Source: Bacteroidales bacterium
Lineage (GTDB): Bacteria; Bacteroidota; Bacteroidia; Bacteroidales; Marinilabiliaceae
Reading direction: 5' to 3'
Assembly: GCA_024401355.1 (NCBI GenBank)
Contig: JAKSLF010000008.1
Span: 1 to 64,000 of the forward strand
DNA: 64,000 bases
Shown one piece after another: positions 9,938 to 19,192 of this stretch. The notes under the pieces were generated by a model. It made no database searches. It worked only from the letters and a program-made list of their open reading frames with translations, and had not been told where the DNA came from. A program made the position numbers and the translations under genes. The number at the start of each line of letters is the position of its first letter. Position 1 is the stretch's first letter.

Positions 9938-11200
9938 ATGACTATCACATCTATAATACGACGCATCACATGCTTCATCTCAACGATGATGGTAGCCATT
10001 TCCATGCATGCAGGTAACGTACATGAACAACATAACTCCATCGAGGCTTCTGCAGACACTACATATCACCCCATAACGTCATATAGCCAACTTGAGCAAA
10101 GCGATACAACAAATTATGCCTCACTAATATTCAATACTGCTGTGGCAAATGCCGAAAAGATTCTCGATGCACTTACAATAGACCACGACAAATGGAGCCT
10201 TGCTATCTATCCAGCCGCATCATACTCCGGACAAAGCGGTTTCGCTATAGGACTTATGCCGATGCTGACACTCGACAGTAAACTCACTGAAAGCACAACC
10301 ATCATCACCCCATCTGTCCTGGTGTCGACCAAAGGAATGTGGGAGGCACAATGTGATGCTGACATATACCTAAAACATCGGCAGACAATAACTGCCAAGG
10401 CTGAATTCTTTTATCAGCCAGACAAATACTATGGACTAGCTTCAACATACAACGGTAGCAAAAAAGCAGAATACAATATCTACCGTTTTCAAATCACAGC
10501 TAGTTACCAAAAAGAATTTACACACGGATTCAAACTTGGTCCAGCCGTCGATTTCTCAAATCACCACTTTCGAAAAATAAAAACTTTATCCACCTCAATA
10601 GCCGATTCTGTTTCTATTGTTGGAGACATCTTGGCATCTGAGGGCTGGGACAATGCCATTGGACTGTGTGCGTCGTATGACTCGCGCGACAACTTGCTAT
10701 ATCCACATTCAGGATGGTATATCATGATTAAGGCCTTGACATACCAGAAATTCATTGGATCAGATAGAACTTTCAACACTATCACACTCGACGCTAGAAA
10801 ATATGCACCCTTAGGCGAAAAGTCTGTATTGGCATTCCAACTATATGCAAGTGGCATAAGCAACAACAAGGCGCCATACCATAAAATGGCAACTTTCGGA
10901 GGCACTCGTCTTGGCAGAGCTATTCCCCACAACCTGAAATATGCTGATCGATATGCAGCCCTATTTCAGGGAGAAGTACGTTTCCCACTCTTCTGGCGCA
11001 TAGGAGGAACATCATGGATTGGAGCAGGAAGTGCCTCCCACAATATAAATAAAGAAATCATCGACAACACACAAGGCATGGCCGGCATAGGATTACGCTT
11101 CAAAGTTTTTCCCGAAAAAGGACTTAACATGCGCCTCGACGGAGGCTTGTCAACAAAAGGAGAGAAAGCCATCTATTTCAATATCAGAGAGGCGTTCTAA
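9938..11200 (+). CDS. Omp85/BamA-TamA-like outer-membrane barrel protein
   Basis: 420 residues with a signal peptide (about 1-25, ending SMHAGN) and then a region that fits the C-terminal barrel of the surface-antigen D15 family: YDSRDNLLYPHSGWYIMI (about 247-264), TLDARKYAPLG, a GGTRLGRAIP-type loop (about 325-334), YAALFQGEVRFPL and a final strand ending in aromatic Phe (IYFNIREAF), as expected for BAM-inserted barrels. No POTRA domains are visible, so it is not BamA or TamA itself; it resembles stand-alone barrels of the BamA/TamA superfamily found in Bacteroidetes. Third gene of the nfo operon; substrate or function unknown. In 11201-11331 I see only a palindrome at 11294. Confidence 0.8.
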   Translation: MTITSIIRRITCFISTMMVAISMHAGNVHEQHNSIEASADTTYHPITSYSQLEQSDTTNYASLIFNTAVANAEKILDALTIDHDKWSLAIYPAASYSGQSGFAIGLMPMLTLDSKLTESTTIITPSVLVSTKGMWEAQCDADIYLKHRQTITAKAEFFYQPDKYYGLASTYNGSKKAEYNIYRFQITASYQKEFTHGFKLGPAVDFSNHHFRKIKTLSTSIADSVSIVGDILASEGWDNAIGLCASYDSRDNLLYPHSGWYIMIKALTYQKFIGSDRTFNTITLDARKYAPLGEKSVLAFQLYASGISNNKAPYHKMATFGGTRLGRAIPHNLKYADRYAALFQGEVRFPLFWRIGGTSWIGAGSASHNINKEIIDNTQGMAGIGLRFKVFPEKGLNMRLDGGLSTKGEKAIYFNIREAF

Positions 11201-11293
11201 AAAAAGACCGGACAACAATTAATGTTTTTTAATCATTCTCTTTCATTTATAAAAAAAAGTTACTACATTGCACATGGCAATAGTGTGCCACAA

Positions 11294-11308
11294 ATGATTA
11301 TTAATCAT
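11294..11308. promoter_or_regulatory. 15-bp palindrome, possible operator before the SLC13 gene
   Basis: ATGATTA-T-TAATCAT is a perfect inverted repeat with 7-bp arms, 23 bp before the permease ATG. Its symmetry and position suit a dimeric repressor site. The regulator is unknown, and I see no clear TAnnTTTG in this gap. Confidence 0.4.
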
Positions 11309-11331
11309 CAGAAAAAGGAACTATAAAAAAA

Positions 11332-12804
11332 ATGAGCTCTTCACTAGTAAAAGGATTTAAAATATCCTTTGTAGTACTCGTCACTCTCATCATTTGGCTT
11401 CTACCAACGTCCGCTCTCGGCATTGATGGTTTGACAATTATTCAGCAACGAATGATTGCTATCTTCGTATTCGCAGCACTTATGTGGATTCTTGAAGGAG
11501 TCCACGCTTGGGTCACATCTGTGCTGATTATTCTGATAATGCTGTTTACTGTATCGGACAGTGCAATTGTCCAACTTATAGACCCTTCTTATTTCCCATC
11601 AGACCAACTTGCAGAGAATTCTAAAGGCATAATGGTTCCTGTCGGACTCATTAGCTACAAGTCAATAATCGCATGTTTTGCTGACCCAACAGTCATGCTC
11701 TTCCTTGGTGGCTTTGTTCTTGCACATGTAGCATCCAAGAGTGGCGTCGACATTTCTTTGGCTCGTGTTATGCTTAAGCCTTTTGGAACAAACTCAAAAA
11801 CTGTGCTTCTTGGATTTATCCTTGTTACAGCCATATTCTCAATGTTCGTATCCAACACAGCAACTGCCGCTATGATGCTGACTTTCCTCACACCAGTTCT
11901 CAAGGCTATGCCCGAGAGCGAACGTGGACGCATTGGACTAGCACTGGCCATCCCTATCGGATGTAATGTCGGTGGTATTGCAACACCTATCGGAACTCCT
12001 CCAAACGGCATTGCCCTAGGTGGACTTAAGGAGATTGGTATCAACATAGGTTTTGCAGAATGGATGGCTGTCATGTTCCCACTTATGATTGTCATACTCT
12101 TGATTTCATGGGTACTTCTTCTCAATGTATACAAGTTCTCATCAAAGAGAATCGAATTCAAGATTGAAGGCGGTGCCAAGAAAGGCTGGGAGACAACAGC
12201 TATCTATATTGTCATGGGCATGACTATCCTTCTTTGGATGCTTGAAAAAATAGTTGGAATCAACTCATACGTTGTTGCTCTCTTCCCTGTTGGTGCTTTC
12301 TGTGCATTGGGTATTGTCACTTCACAAGACCTCAAACAGATAGAATGGTCAGTACTTTGGATGGTTGCTGGTGGTTTTGCACTTGGTGTAGGAATGAAAG
12401 ACTCAGGTCTTGCTAAGGCACTTGTCGAGTCAATTCCTTTCGGTTCATGGAATGTAATGGTTGTGCTTATAGGCAGCGGACTTATCTGCTGGTTCCTTTC
12501 TACATTCATCAGCAACTCTGCATCGGCAGCTCTCATGGTGCCTATTCTTTCCGCAGTAGCTAAGGGTATGACAGAACAACTTGCACCTATAGGCGGTGTA
12601 ACCACACTTATTGTCGGACTTGCACTTTCTGCCTCATTTGCAATGGCTCTGCCTATATCTACACCACCTAATGCCATAGCATATTCAACAGGTCTTGTAA
12701 CAACCTCGCAAATGGCTAAAACAGGTGTAATAATTGGTCTCATATCATTTACACTAGGATATATAGTTCTGATCTCAATTGGTCAGATGGGTATATTCGG
12801 ATAG
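11332..12804 (+). CDS. SLC13/DASS-family anion:sodium symporter
   Basis: 490 residues, about 12 membrane helices, usual length for the divalent anion:Na+ symporter family that imports dicarboxylates, sulfate or similar anions through the inner membrane. Two inverted-repeat halves each carry the Ser-Asn-Thr/Ser signature that binds substrate and sodium: SNTATAAMML (about 174-183) and SNSASAALMVP (about 392-402). The matching second-half loops GGIATPIGTPPNGIALGG (about 214-231) and ALPISTPPNAIAYSTG (about 440-455) are also present. The family call is secure; the substrate cannot be read from sequence. Single-gene unit ended by a strong terminator, with a palindrome upstream that may control it. 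Confidence 0.92.
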   Translation: MSSSLVKGFKISFVVLVTLIIWLLPTSALGIDGLTIIQQRMIAIFVFAALMWILEGVHAWVTSVLIILIMLFTVSDSAIVQLIDPSYFPSDQLAENSKGIMVPVGLISYKSIIACFADPTVMLFLGGFVLAHVASKSGVDISLARVMLKPFGTNSKTVLLGFILVTAIFSMFVSNTATAAMMLTFLTPVLKAMPESERGRIGLALAIPIGCNVGGIATPIGTPPNGIALGGLKEIGINIGFAEWMAVMFPLMIVILLISWVLLLNVYKFSSKRIEFKIEGGAKKGWETTAIYIVMGMTILLWMLEKIVGINSYVVALFPVGAFCALGIVTSQDLKQIEWSVLWMVAGGFALGVGMKDSGLAKALVESIPFGSWNVMVVLIGSGLICWFLSTFISNSASAALMVPILSAVAKGMTEQLAPIGGVTTLIVGLALSASFAMALPISTPPNAIAYSTGLVTTSQMAKTGVIIGLISFTLGYIVLISIGQMGIFG

Positions 12805-12826
12805 AGAGAAACGGAACACAAACAAC

Positions 12827-12868
12827 AAACCCACTCAAGTCTACACTTGGGTGGGTTTCTATTTTTAT
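12827..12868. terminator. Terminator between convergent genes
   Basis: A 12-bp stem ACCCACTCAAGT (12829-12840) / ACTTGGGTGGGT (12845-12856) with loop CTAC and one G-U wobble, followed by TTCTATTTTTAT. On the minus strand the stem is followed by a T-rich run too, so it can serve both the permease and the minus-strand gene that ends at 12885. Confidence 0.85.
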
Positions 12869-12884
12869 ATGAAGAATTACTGTG

Positions 12885-13265
12885 TTACGATGCTAGCATC
12901 TTACGGAACACGTAGTCTCGTGCATCAGGAAATGATATACCAGCGCATACCATCTTTACATCACAATAATACATAGCCAAAGCTATCTCACGCCACATAT
13001 CAAAAGTAATCCTATTCTCCCATTCCGGATCTTTCAAAAGTCCATTGTCATACATATTGACAAATTCCTTTAAACCAGCCAAACCAGGTTTTGAATAGTA
13101 TTTTGGAGTACCCATGTGGTTGTTCCATATATATTCAGATTCTGTCTCCTTAAGATTTCTGCTTGGGTCTTCCTTTCCTTTGGCTAACGAATTATCCATT
13201 GAAGAGATTCGTGCTTTTACAAGTCGATAAATCTCCGCCACCCATGCTGCATTTAAAATTTCCAT
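12885..13265 (-). CDS. Small conserved-looking protein of unknown function
   Basis: 126 residues, no signal peptide and no membrane segment. It starts MEILNAAWVAEIYRLVKAR, probably an amphipathic helix, and ends with a hydrophobic-aromatic segment (MWREIALAMYYCDVKMVCAG). A longer reading from 13301 is possible, but a -7 promoter element (TATATTTG, 13306 to 13299 on the minus strand) lies exactly on that first ATG, so the Met at 13265 is preferred. I do not recognise the family. It stands alone between two convergent or divergent neighbours and shares the terminator at 12827-12868. That it is a real gene rests on its promoter, its shared terminator and its plausible composition. Confidence 0.6.
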   Translation of the reverse strand: MEILNAAWVAEIYRLVKARISSMDNSLAKGKEDPSRNLKETESEYIWNNHMGTPKYYSKPGLAGLKEFVNMYDNGLLKDPEWENRITFDMWREIALAMYYCDVKMVCAGISFPDARDYVFRKMLAS

Positions 13266-13298
13266 AGCTATTAATTTTTGTCCTTTAATATCTAAATG

Positions 13299-13306
13299 CA
13301 AATATA
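13299..13306 (-). promoter_or_regulatory. -7 element for the small unknown gene
   Basis: TATATTTG on the minus strand (CAAATATA on plus). The nearest upstream TTTG-like box (13332-13335) is 25 bp away, longer than usual. Predicted start near 13292, leader about 27 nt. Confidence 0.5.
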
Positions 13307-13422
13307 AAATTGTTTTGCGATATTAGGCACACAAAATAGTAATAAATAATCTTTATATGTCAAGATAAGTTGTAAAAACGTAAAAAAACAGCCACAAAAA
13401 ACCAAAACAACAATTTATAATG

Positions 13423-13430
13423 TACCTTTG
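13423..13430 (+). promoter_or_regulatory. -7 element for the DUF5686 gene
   Basis: TACCTTTG directly follows the first in-frame ATG (13420), so transcription should begin near 13437 and that ATG cannot be used. No matching -33 TTG is visible. Confidence 0.55.
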
Positions 13431-13452
13431 CAAAAGCAATAGACATTATGAA

Positions 13453-16011
13453 ATGAAAACTGCATTTGCAAGATTACTGCTTGTTCTTTTCGTCTTGGCA
13501 ATATCCTCGTCGATGTCGCCCAATGTCCTATTTGCACAGTCAAAACGTCAATCAGTCAAGAAATCACAGCCCACGAAGCAGCAAACGCTCTCTACTAAAG
13601 AGCGAACAATTGTAGGCATCATAATGGATAGTGACACACGCGAGCCTATCCCCTTTTCCAACGCATATATCAAAGGCACACTCATAGGCACCGTCAGCGA
13701 TTTCGATGGCAATTTCAAAATCAAAACTCCTGCCGGCACAGATAGTTTGTCATTCAACTCAATGGGCTACATAGACATGTCTATGCCCCTCAGCGCACTT
13801 GGCAACGACACCAACCGCATCTACCTCAAGTCCAACACCATTGCCATCAACGAAATCAAAGTCACTCCCGACGATGCGCCACGACGTATAGTCAAAGCCA
13901 CAATACGAAACAAGAGCCGAAACAACCCAGCAAAATACGACAGAACAAAGTTCGAAAAATATGTCCGCTGGGAATATGCCATCAACAATATTGGCGAGAA
14001 AAACTGGCTCCTCAAAGGTGCCAATGACCTGATGAAACTAGACGAAGATTCCAACAGATACCTTCCTGTCTATTTCTCAGAAACACTATCACTCAACGAA
14101 ACCCAAAAGAAACCAAAGAAAATGCGTTCGACTATCATTGCAGATGAAGTCAAAGGCATCGATGTGTTCAAACAATACGAAATCGGCGGTTTTTCATCTG
14201 CACTTGACCAAGAAGTCTCTTTTTACGATGACATAGTCAAGATGTTTGGAGTTGGATTCGTAAGTCCTATAGCAGACAACGCGTTACAATATTACAAATA
14301 CTATATCGTCGACTCCGCCTATACAGATGTCGACTCAACCATGATATACACTATCAAATACAGACCAAAAAACGAGGGAGACAAGACTTTTATTGGAACA
14401 ATGGACATTGAAACAAAACACTTCTCACTCATGAGAGTCGATGCCGAAATGCCCAAATACACCAACATCAACTTCGTTAAAAAACTCCTGATCAACTCGA
14501 CATATAAGTTCGTTAACGACACTATTCCATTCTACGGAACAAACGAGATGGAAATGCATATCGACTACATGCCGGTCAATTCCGACAAAAAACGCCTTGA
14601 GATAAAATGCCACATGTACAACTCCCAAGACAAAATAGAAGTCAATATGCCCGGCGAACTCGAACTTTCAGCCAAAGCACTCCAATATGAGACAATCAAG
14701 TTGCCTGGCTACAAGCAGCGTGACGCCGACTTCTGGGACGAACACCGTCACAATGAACTATCCGAAAAAGACAAGGACGCAAACAATTCCATCGACTCGC
14801 TCAACAATGTAGGCAACGTCAAGAAGTTCAACCTCCTCGCAAAACTTGCACTCACAGGTTTCCTCGACTGCGGAAAATGGGAAATCGGTCCATACACAGA
14901 AGTCTTCAACACCAACAAGATAGAAGGCGTACACCTTGGTGTGGGCATCCGCAATAGCAAGGAAATCAGCGAACAATGGATGCTTATGGGAGTTGTCGGA
15001 ATAGGATGCAAAAACGGCAGACCGACATATCAAGCTGGCATGGGCTACCGCTTCAATTCACCTATGCGCCGTGCTATCGAAGCTTCATACTATGACCGTT
15101 TGGTCAAAATAGGAGAGAATGAAAACATACTCTACCTCTACGAAAACATGCTGACCACATCAGAAACCAACATCATCGCCCAAATATTCAAACGCGAAGC
15201 AATTGACGAACTGATGTACGAACGACAAGCAAGAATAAAATACGACCACGAATGGATCACAGGAATATCGTCAAAATTCGGAATCAACGCACGTTGGCAA
15301 TACTCGCCTAAATTCTATCCGTTCAAACAAGAAGGTAGAGAGATATATCGCGTCATGCAACAAGAAATATCTATCGATACCCGTTTCAGCTTCAACGAGA
15401 AGTACATCGACGACGGTATGCAACGTGTCTACATGTCAACAGACTACCCTATCATTCACATCACACTTGCAGGCGGACATACAATTGTTGACGAAAAAGA
15501 AAGCAACTACGCCCGCATCCACTCCACTCTTAAACACCAAAGCTACATAGGTCAAACCGAACTCGACTATGCTGTCGAGGGAGGACTATTCATAGGACAC
15601 CTGCCATACTCTGTCCTCGAGATGCCACGAGGCAACAAGACATACGGATTCTACCGCTACGACTTCAACATGATGGACTACCTCGAATTCGTCGCCGACA
15701 AATATCTGTACACTTACGTCGATTGGTACTTCAACGGACGCATTCTCCACAACATACCTAAAGCCAACAGAACCGGCCTGCGTGAAGTCATAGGATTCAA
15801 GGCAATGATTGGTTCATTCAGCAATAAGAACCTAGAAATGCTCGACCTCCCAGAAAAAACATCGGGCGTCAACAAGCCATATCTTGAAGTAAGCGCTGGC
15901 CTCGACAACATCTTCCGATTCTTCAGGGCCGACTGCGTCTACCGTGTCACAGACTCAAAGACAGGAGCCCCACGCGTAGGCCTACGCCTGCAGTTCAACT
16001 TCAAGCTATAA
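13453..16011 (+). CDS. DUF5686 outer-membrane protein with carboxypeptidase-regulatory-like domain
   Basis: 852 residues from the promoter-supported Met. A signal peptide (MKTAFARLLLVLFVLAIS onward, cleaved after LFAQ) is followed by a CarboxypepD-reg-like Ig domain (TIVGIIMDSDTREPIPFSNA, about 51-70, to about 125). Then comes the DUF5686 region, starting near APRRIVKATIRNKSRNNPAK (about 143-162), with a C-terminal beta-barrel that ends in the strand LRLQFNFKL. The architecture is that of TonB-receptor-like outer-membrane proteins without a plug. It is common in Bacteroidetes, usually in many copies, with no established substrate. Transcribed alone. The family assignment is good; the function is unknown. 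Confidence 0.85.
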   Translation: MKTAFARLLLVLFVLAISSSMSPNVLFAQSKRQSVKKSQPTKQQTLSTKERTIVGIIMDSDTREPIPFSNAYIKGTLIGTVSDFDGNFKIKTPAGTDSLSFNSMGYIDMSMPLSALGNDTNRIYLKSNTIAINEIKVTPDDAPRRIVKATIRNKSRNNPAKYDRTKFEKYVRWEYAINNIGEKNWLLKGANDLMKLDEDSNRYLPVYFSETLSLNETQKKPKKMRSTIIADEVKGIDVFKQYEIGGFSSALDQEVSFYDDIVKMFGVGFVSPIADNALQYYKYYIVDSAYTDVDSTMIYTIKYRPKNEGDKTFIGTMDIETKHFSLMRVDAEMPKYTNINFVKKLLINSTYKFVNDTIPFYGTNEMEMHIDYMPVNSDKKRLEIKCHMYNSQDKIEVNMPGELELSAKALQYETIKLPGYKQRDADFWDEHRHNELSEKDKDANNSIDSLNNVGNVKKFNLLAKLALTGFLDCGKWEIGPYTEVFNTNKIEGVHLGVGIRNSKEISEQWMLMGVVGIGCKNGRPTYQAGMGYRFNSPMRRAIEASYYDRLVKIGENENILYLYENMLTTSETNIIAQIFKREAIDELMYERQARIKYDHEWITGISSKFGINARWQYSPKFYPFKQEGREIYRVMQQEISIDTRFSFNEKYIDDGMQRVYMSTDYPIIHITLAGGHTIVDEKESNYARIHSTLKHQSYIGQTELDYAVEGGLFIGHLPYSVLEMPRGNKTYGFYRYDFNMMDYLEFVADKYLYTYVDWYFNGRILHNIPKANRTGLREVIGFKAMIGSFSNKNLEMLDLPEKTSGVNKPYLEVSAGLDNIFRFFRADCVYRVTDSKTGAPRVGLRLQFNFKL

Positions 16012-16116
16012 TAGTCCTAGCACCACCTCTCTACACCCCACATGCCCAACTTACAAAAAATATCAAAACACGACTTTTTACTTACAATCAACCTTCTCCA
16101 AACTACCCGTATTTCA

Positions 16117-16149
16117 ACGGAGGGATAACGGAAGCATAACGGAGGATTA
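16117..16149 (+). repeat. Three 11-bp tandem repeats, family shared with 33036-33052
   Basis: Units ACGGAGGGATA, ACGGAAGCATA, ACGGAGGATTA. The stretch 16112-16128 matches the reverse complement of 33036-33052 at 16 of 17 positions. The 11-bp period is one helical turn. Confidence 0.6.
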
Positions 16150-16284
16150 CCCTACCACAACCGAACCTACAAATTGCAACCTCAAACGCCATTTCTGCTT
16201 ACATTTCATCATATCAGCAACCCATCAACAACTAGTTAAAATAGTAAAAAAAAGACCAGCCAATATCATTTAGAGCAACTCATT

Positions 16285-16316
16285 TTTGCCTATACCAAAA
16301 ACATTGACTATTTTTG
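16285..16316 (+). promoter_or_regulatory. Promoter of the cvfB-rlmN-rnpA-recX operon
   Basis: -33 TTTG (16285-16288) and -7 TATTTTTG (16309-16316), spacing 20 bp: a near-perfect Bacteroidetes promoter. Start near 16323, leader about 50 nt to the ATG at 16375. Confidence 0.75.
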
Positions 16317-16374
16317 CATAAATGTATATGGACATAAAACACCCATATCATTGTGTGTGAGAAAGAAGAAAAAT

Positions 16375-17235
16375 ATGAAAGACGCAAACAACAAGGTAGC
16401 CATAGGAAGGTACAACACGCTCAAAATTGTCAGAAAAGTTGATTTTGGCGTATATCTCGACGACGGCAATGGCAGCGACATCCTGATGCCTCAAAAATAT
16501 GTGCCAGACAACGTAGGCATAGGTGACTTTGTTGACGTCTTCGTCTACGCCGATTCAGAAGACCGACTTGTAGCCACCACAGAAAAACCAAAGGCTATAG
16601 CCGGAGAATTTGCATACCTTCCCGTTAAAGCAATTTCTCGTTTCGGAGCTTTCCTCGACTGGGGACTAACAAAAGACCTCCTTGTGCCATATAGCGAACA
16701 GCGCGACAGAATGGAAATGGACAAGAGCTACGTGGTCTACATCTATGTCGACAAGAACACTCACCGCATAGCTGCGTCCGAAAAGATTAGCAAATATCTC
16801 GACAACATCGCACCTCGCTACGAGCAGGGCGACGAGGTCGACATCATGATATGCTCTATCACCAACCTTGGATACAAGGCTATCATCAACAACACTCACA
16901 CCGGCATCATCTACCGCACCGAGACCTACAAGCCACTTGCCATAGGACAACGCATGAAGGCCTACATCAAAAAAGTGCGCGAAGATGACAAGATTGACCT
17001 GTCAATAGGCAAACTCGGTTATGAAAAAGTCGACTCACTCAGAGATACGATCATCCAGAAACTCAAAGAAAACGGCGGAAGGATGGCCATTGGAGACAAA
17101 ACCGACCCCGAAATCATCAAATTCGCTTTCGGGTGCAGCAAGAAAGCCTTCAAGATGACAATCGGCTCAATGTACAAAGACGGACTAATAAGCATTGATC
17201 CTGAGGGCATCAAACTCATGAGGAACGACAAATAA
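16375..17235 (+). CDS. CvfB-type S1-domain RNA-binding protein
   Basis: 286 residues from the ATG at 16375; an upstream in-frame TTG (16351) adds only a lysine-rich leader and is not needed. The ribosome site is the purine run GAGAAAGAAGAAAAA. Repeated S1-like beta-barrels: GRYNTLKIVRKVDFGVYLDD (about 11-30), a second with AISRFGAFLDWGLTKDLLVP (about 88-107), a third around 145-200 (ICSITNLGYKAIINNTHTG), and a C-terminal winged-helix (KTDPEIIKFAFGCSKKAFKM, about 243-262). This is the domain order of CvfB/YitL proteins, which bind RNA and affect gene expression in Firmicutes; the exact role here is unknown. First gene of a seven-gene operon, 38 bp before rlmN. Confidence 0.85.
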   Translation: MKDANNKVAIGRYNTLKIVRKVDFGVYLDDGNGSDILMPQKYVPDNVGIGDFVDVFVYADSEDRLVATTEKPKAIAGEFAYLPVKAISRFGAFLDWGLTKDLLVPYSEQRDRMEMDKSYVVYIYVDKNTHRIAASEKISKYLDNIAPRYEQGDEVDIMICSITNLGYKAIINNTHTGIIYRTETYKPLAIGQRMKAYIKKVREDDKIDLSIGKLGYEKVDSLRDTIIQKLKENGGRMAIGDKTDPEIIKFAFGCSKKAFKMTIGSMYKDGLISIDPEGIKLMRNDK

Positions 17236-17273
17236 ACTACGTCAACAACACATTTGCATTAACAACATAGAAA

Positions 17274-18314
17274 ATGACACCTCTATTTGGCAAGACACTA
17301 TCAGAACTCAACGAAGTAGCAACTTCCGTAGGACTACCCAAATTTGCAGCAAAGCAGATGGCAGACTGGCTCTACAAGAAGAACGTGGCTTCCATCGACG
17401 AGATGACCAACCTTCCTAAGGTCGGCCGCCAGCGTCTTGCCGAGCAATATGAGGTGGGGCGTAAAAACCCTATTGATGTTGCAACATCAATCGATGGCAC
17501 CAAGAAATACCTTTTCGCCGTCAATGGTGCAAACGGCCGACAAGGCTATATTGAGACCGCATTCATCCCTGACGACGACAGAGCAACACTATGCGTCTCT
17601 TCGCAGGTCGGATGTAAAATGGCATGCCAATTCTGCATGACAGGCCGACAGGGATTTGGTGCAAACCTAACCTCTGGCGAAATACTCAACCAGATGGCTT
17701 CGATAGCAGAACGCGAAACGCTGACCAACATCGTATACATGGGAATGGGAGAGCCGATGGACAACCTTGAAGAGGTCATCAAGAGTGTAGAAATCCTCAC
17801 CTCCGCATGGGGATATGGCTGGAGCCCACGCCGAATCACAGTATCAACGATAGGCGTCACACCGGCACTTGTGCAGTTTATCGAAAGATGCGAGGCACAT
17901 GTTGCAATCAGCCTGCACAACGCTATCTCTGAGCAGCGCCTCGAACTAATGCCTTCAGAAAAGGCATTCCCTATAGCAAAGACTATCGAGGCACTCCGCA
18001 AATACGACTGGACAGGACAAAGACGACTCTCGTTTGAATATACAATGTTTGAAGGTAAAAACGACACTCCAAGCCATGTCAGCGCAATAACAAAGTTGTT
18101 GGCTGGCATCAGATGTCGCATCAACATAATTAATTTCAATCAGATTCCTGACTCAGACCTCAAGGGATCATCACGACAGAAGATGGAACGTTTCCGCGAC
18201 TCACTCAACGACAAGGGATTCACAGCAACTATACGAAACTCAAAAGGTGGAGATATATTTGCCGCATGCGGACTCCTCAGTACAAAAGAACAGATGAAAG
18301 GGATCTCTAAGTAA
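17274..18314 (+). CDS. rlmN: Dual-specificity rRNA/tRNA adenine-C2 methyltransferase RlmN
   Basis: 346 residues, usual length. Radical-SAM enzyme that methylates C2 of A2503 in 23S rRNA and A37 in some tRNAs. The cluster-binding motif CKMACQFCMTGRQG sits at about 114-127; the SAM-binding GMGEPMDN at about 157-164; VSTIGVTP at about 191-198; and the methyl-carrying cysteine in the C-terminal FAACGLL (about 331-337). The N-terminal helical domain (about 1-75) binds RNA. All catalytic residues are present. In the operon after the cvfB-like gene and 26 bp before a lipoprotein gene. Confidence 0.97.
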   Translation: MTPLFGKTLSELNEVATSVGLPKFAAKQMADWLYKKNVASIDEMTNLPKVGRQRLAEQYEVGRKNPIDVATSIDGTKKYLFAVNGANGRQGYIETAFIPDDDRATLCVSSQVGCKMACQFCMTGRQGFGANLTSGEILNQMASIAERETLTNIVYMGMGEPMDNLEEVIKSVEILTSAWGYGWSPRRITVSTIGVTPALVQFIERCEAHVAISLHNAISEQRLELMPSEKAFPIAKTIEALRKYDWTGQRRLSFEYTMFEGKNDTPSHVSAITKLLAGIRCRINIINFNQIPDSDLKGSSRQKMERFRDSLNDKGFTATIRNSKGGDIFAACGLLSTKEQMKGISK

Positions 18315-18340
18315 AAACTATCATAACATACTCTAAATAT

Positions 18341-19192
18341 ATGAATTCAATTCGACGCTACATATCATCCATACACAGCATGGCAATTCTGCTCATGCTA
18401 TGGGCTGTCATAGTCAACTCTGGATGCTCTATTCCACGAGAGAAGTTGGCTCAACAGACCTTCGACGAAGCGGTCGATGCCTACATGAACAAACGGTTCA
18501 ACAAGGCAAAACTACTTCTCGATAGTGTGCTTTTTACATATCCAGACCTCAAGCAAGTAGTCCGCGAGAGCAAGGACATGCTCGAAATAATATACAAGAC
18601 CGAACAGGAACGCAACCTTCTGTTCCTCGACAGCCTCCTCAACATTAGAGAACAGGAGATAAAACCTCTCATGGCACTCTTCGAGGCAGAAAATTCAGAT
18701 GCCGACGACCCTATTCTGGTGCATAAGAAACAGACTCCAAACAGGGCTTGGGACCGTTCATACATCAAGGCACATGTCGATAAGAACGGAACTTTCTATA
18801 TCTCCAGTCACTACACTGGTTCCAACTTTATCAACCATTATGCCATCAAGGCTTCTGTCGACGAATCATACCAAGAGACCGACAGCATATCAGACGAAGC
18901 ATACATACACCGCTTCGACAACGAAGGCTCTGTATGGGAGATTGTCAAGTACAAAAATGGCAGCGACAATGGCGTCGGAAGTTTCATTGCAACAAATTTC
19001 GACAAACCTGTCGATATCACTTTCATTGGCACAAGCAAATACAAGATAAGACTCACCGACACCGACAAGCAGGCATTCCGCGACACATACCAGCTTGCGC
19101 TTATGCTTCGCGAGACTGTACAGATAAAGAGCCAGATTCGCAATGTCAAGATGGCAATGAGAAAGAAGCACCCAGAACGTAGCGAAGAATAA
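18341..19192 (+). CDS. Lipoprotein of unknown function in the rlmN-rnpA operon
   Basis: 283 residues. The hydrophobic signal ends in a lipobox with the acylated Cys29 (VNSGC), so it should sit in the cell envelope. Residues about 35-105 are helical and TPR-like (AVDAYMNKRFNKAKLLLDSV), followed by a coiled stretch and a predicted beta-rich domain (about 135-240, with HVDKNGTFYISSHYTGSNF). I recognise it as a conserved Bacteroidetes-type lipoprotein but not as a named family. Its stop overlaps the rnpA start (TAATG), so it is translationally coupled to RNase P and YidD. Whether that reflects a common function or only gene order is not known. Confidence 0.7.
   Translation: MNSIRRYISSIHSMAILLMLWAVIVNSGCSIPREKLAQQTFDEAVDAYMNKRFNKAKLLLDSVLFTYPDLKQVVRESKDMLEIIYKTEQERNLLFLDSLLNIREQEIKPLMALFEAENSDADDPILVHKKQTPNRAWDRSYIKAHVDKNGTFYISSHYTGSNFINHYAIKASVDESYQETDSISDEAYIHRFDNEGSVWEIVKYKNGSDNGVGSFIATNFDKPVDITFIGTSKYKIRLTDTDKQAFRDTYQLALMLRETVQIKSQIRNVKMAMRKKHPERSEE

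Larger units (their letters stand above)
16012..16374. other. 363-bp intergenic region before the cvfB-rlmN operon
   Basis: Contains three 11-bp tandem repeats (16117-16149) and a complete promoter (16285-16316). No small ORF with a plausible start and no tRNA-like sequence was seen; the rest is AT-rich filler. Confidence 0.6.

Noticed and set aside
11655-12179. 174-codon minus-strand reading opposite the SLC13 gene
   Set aside because: Mirrors the transporter's codon pattern; no motif, and the plus-strand protein has full family signatures.
12204-12743. 179-codon minus-strand reading opposite the SLC13 gene
   Set aside because: Same reason: a shadow of the second half of the transporter.
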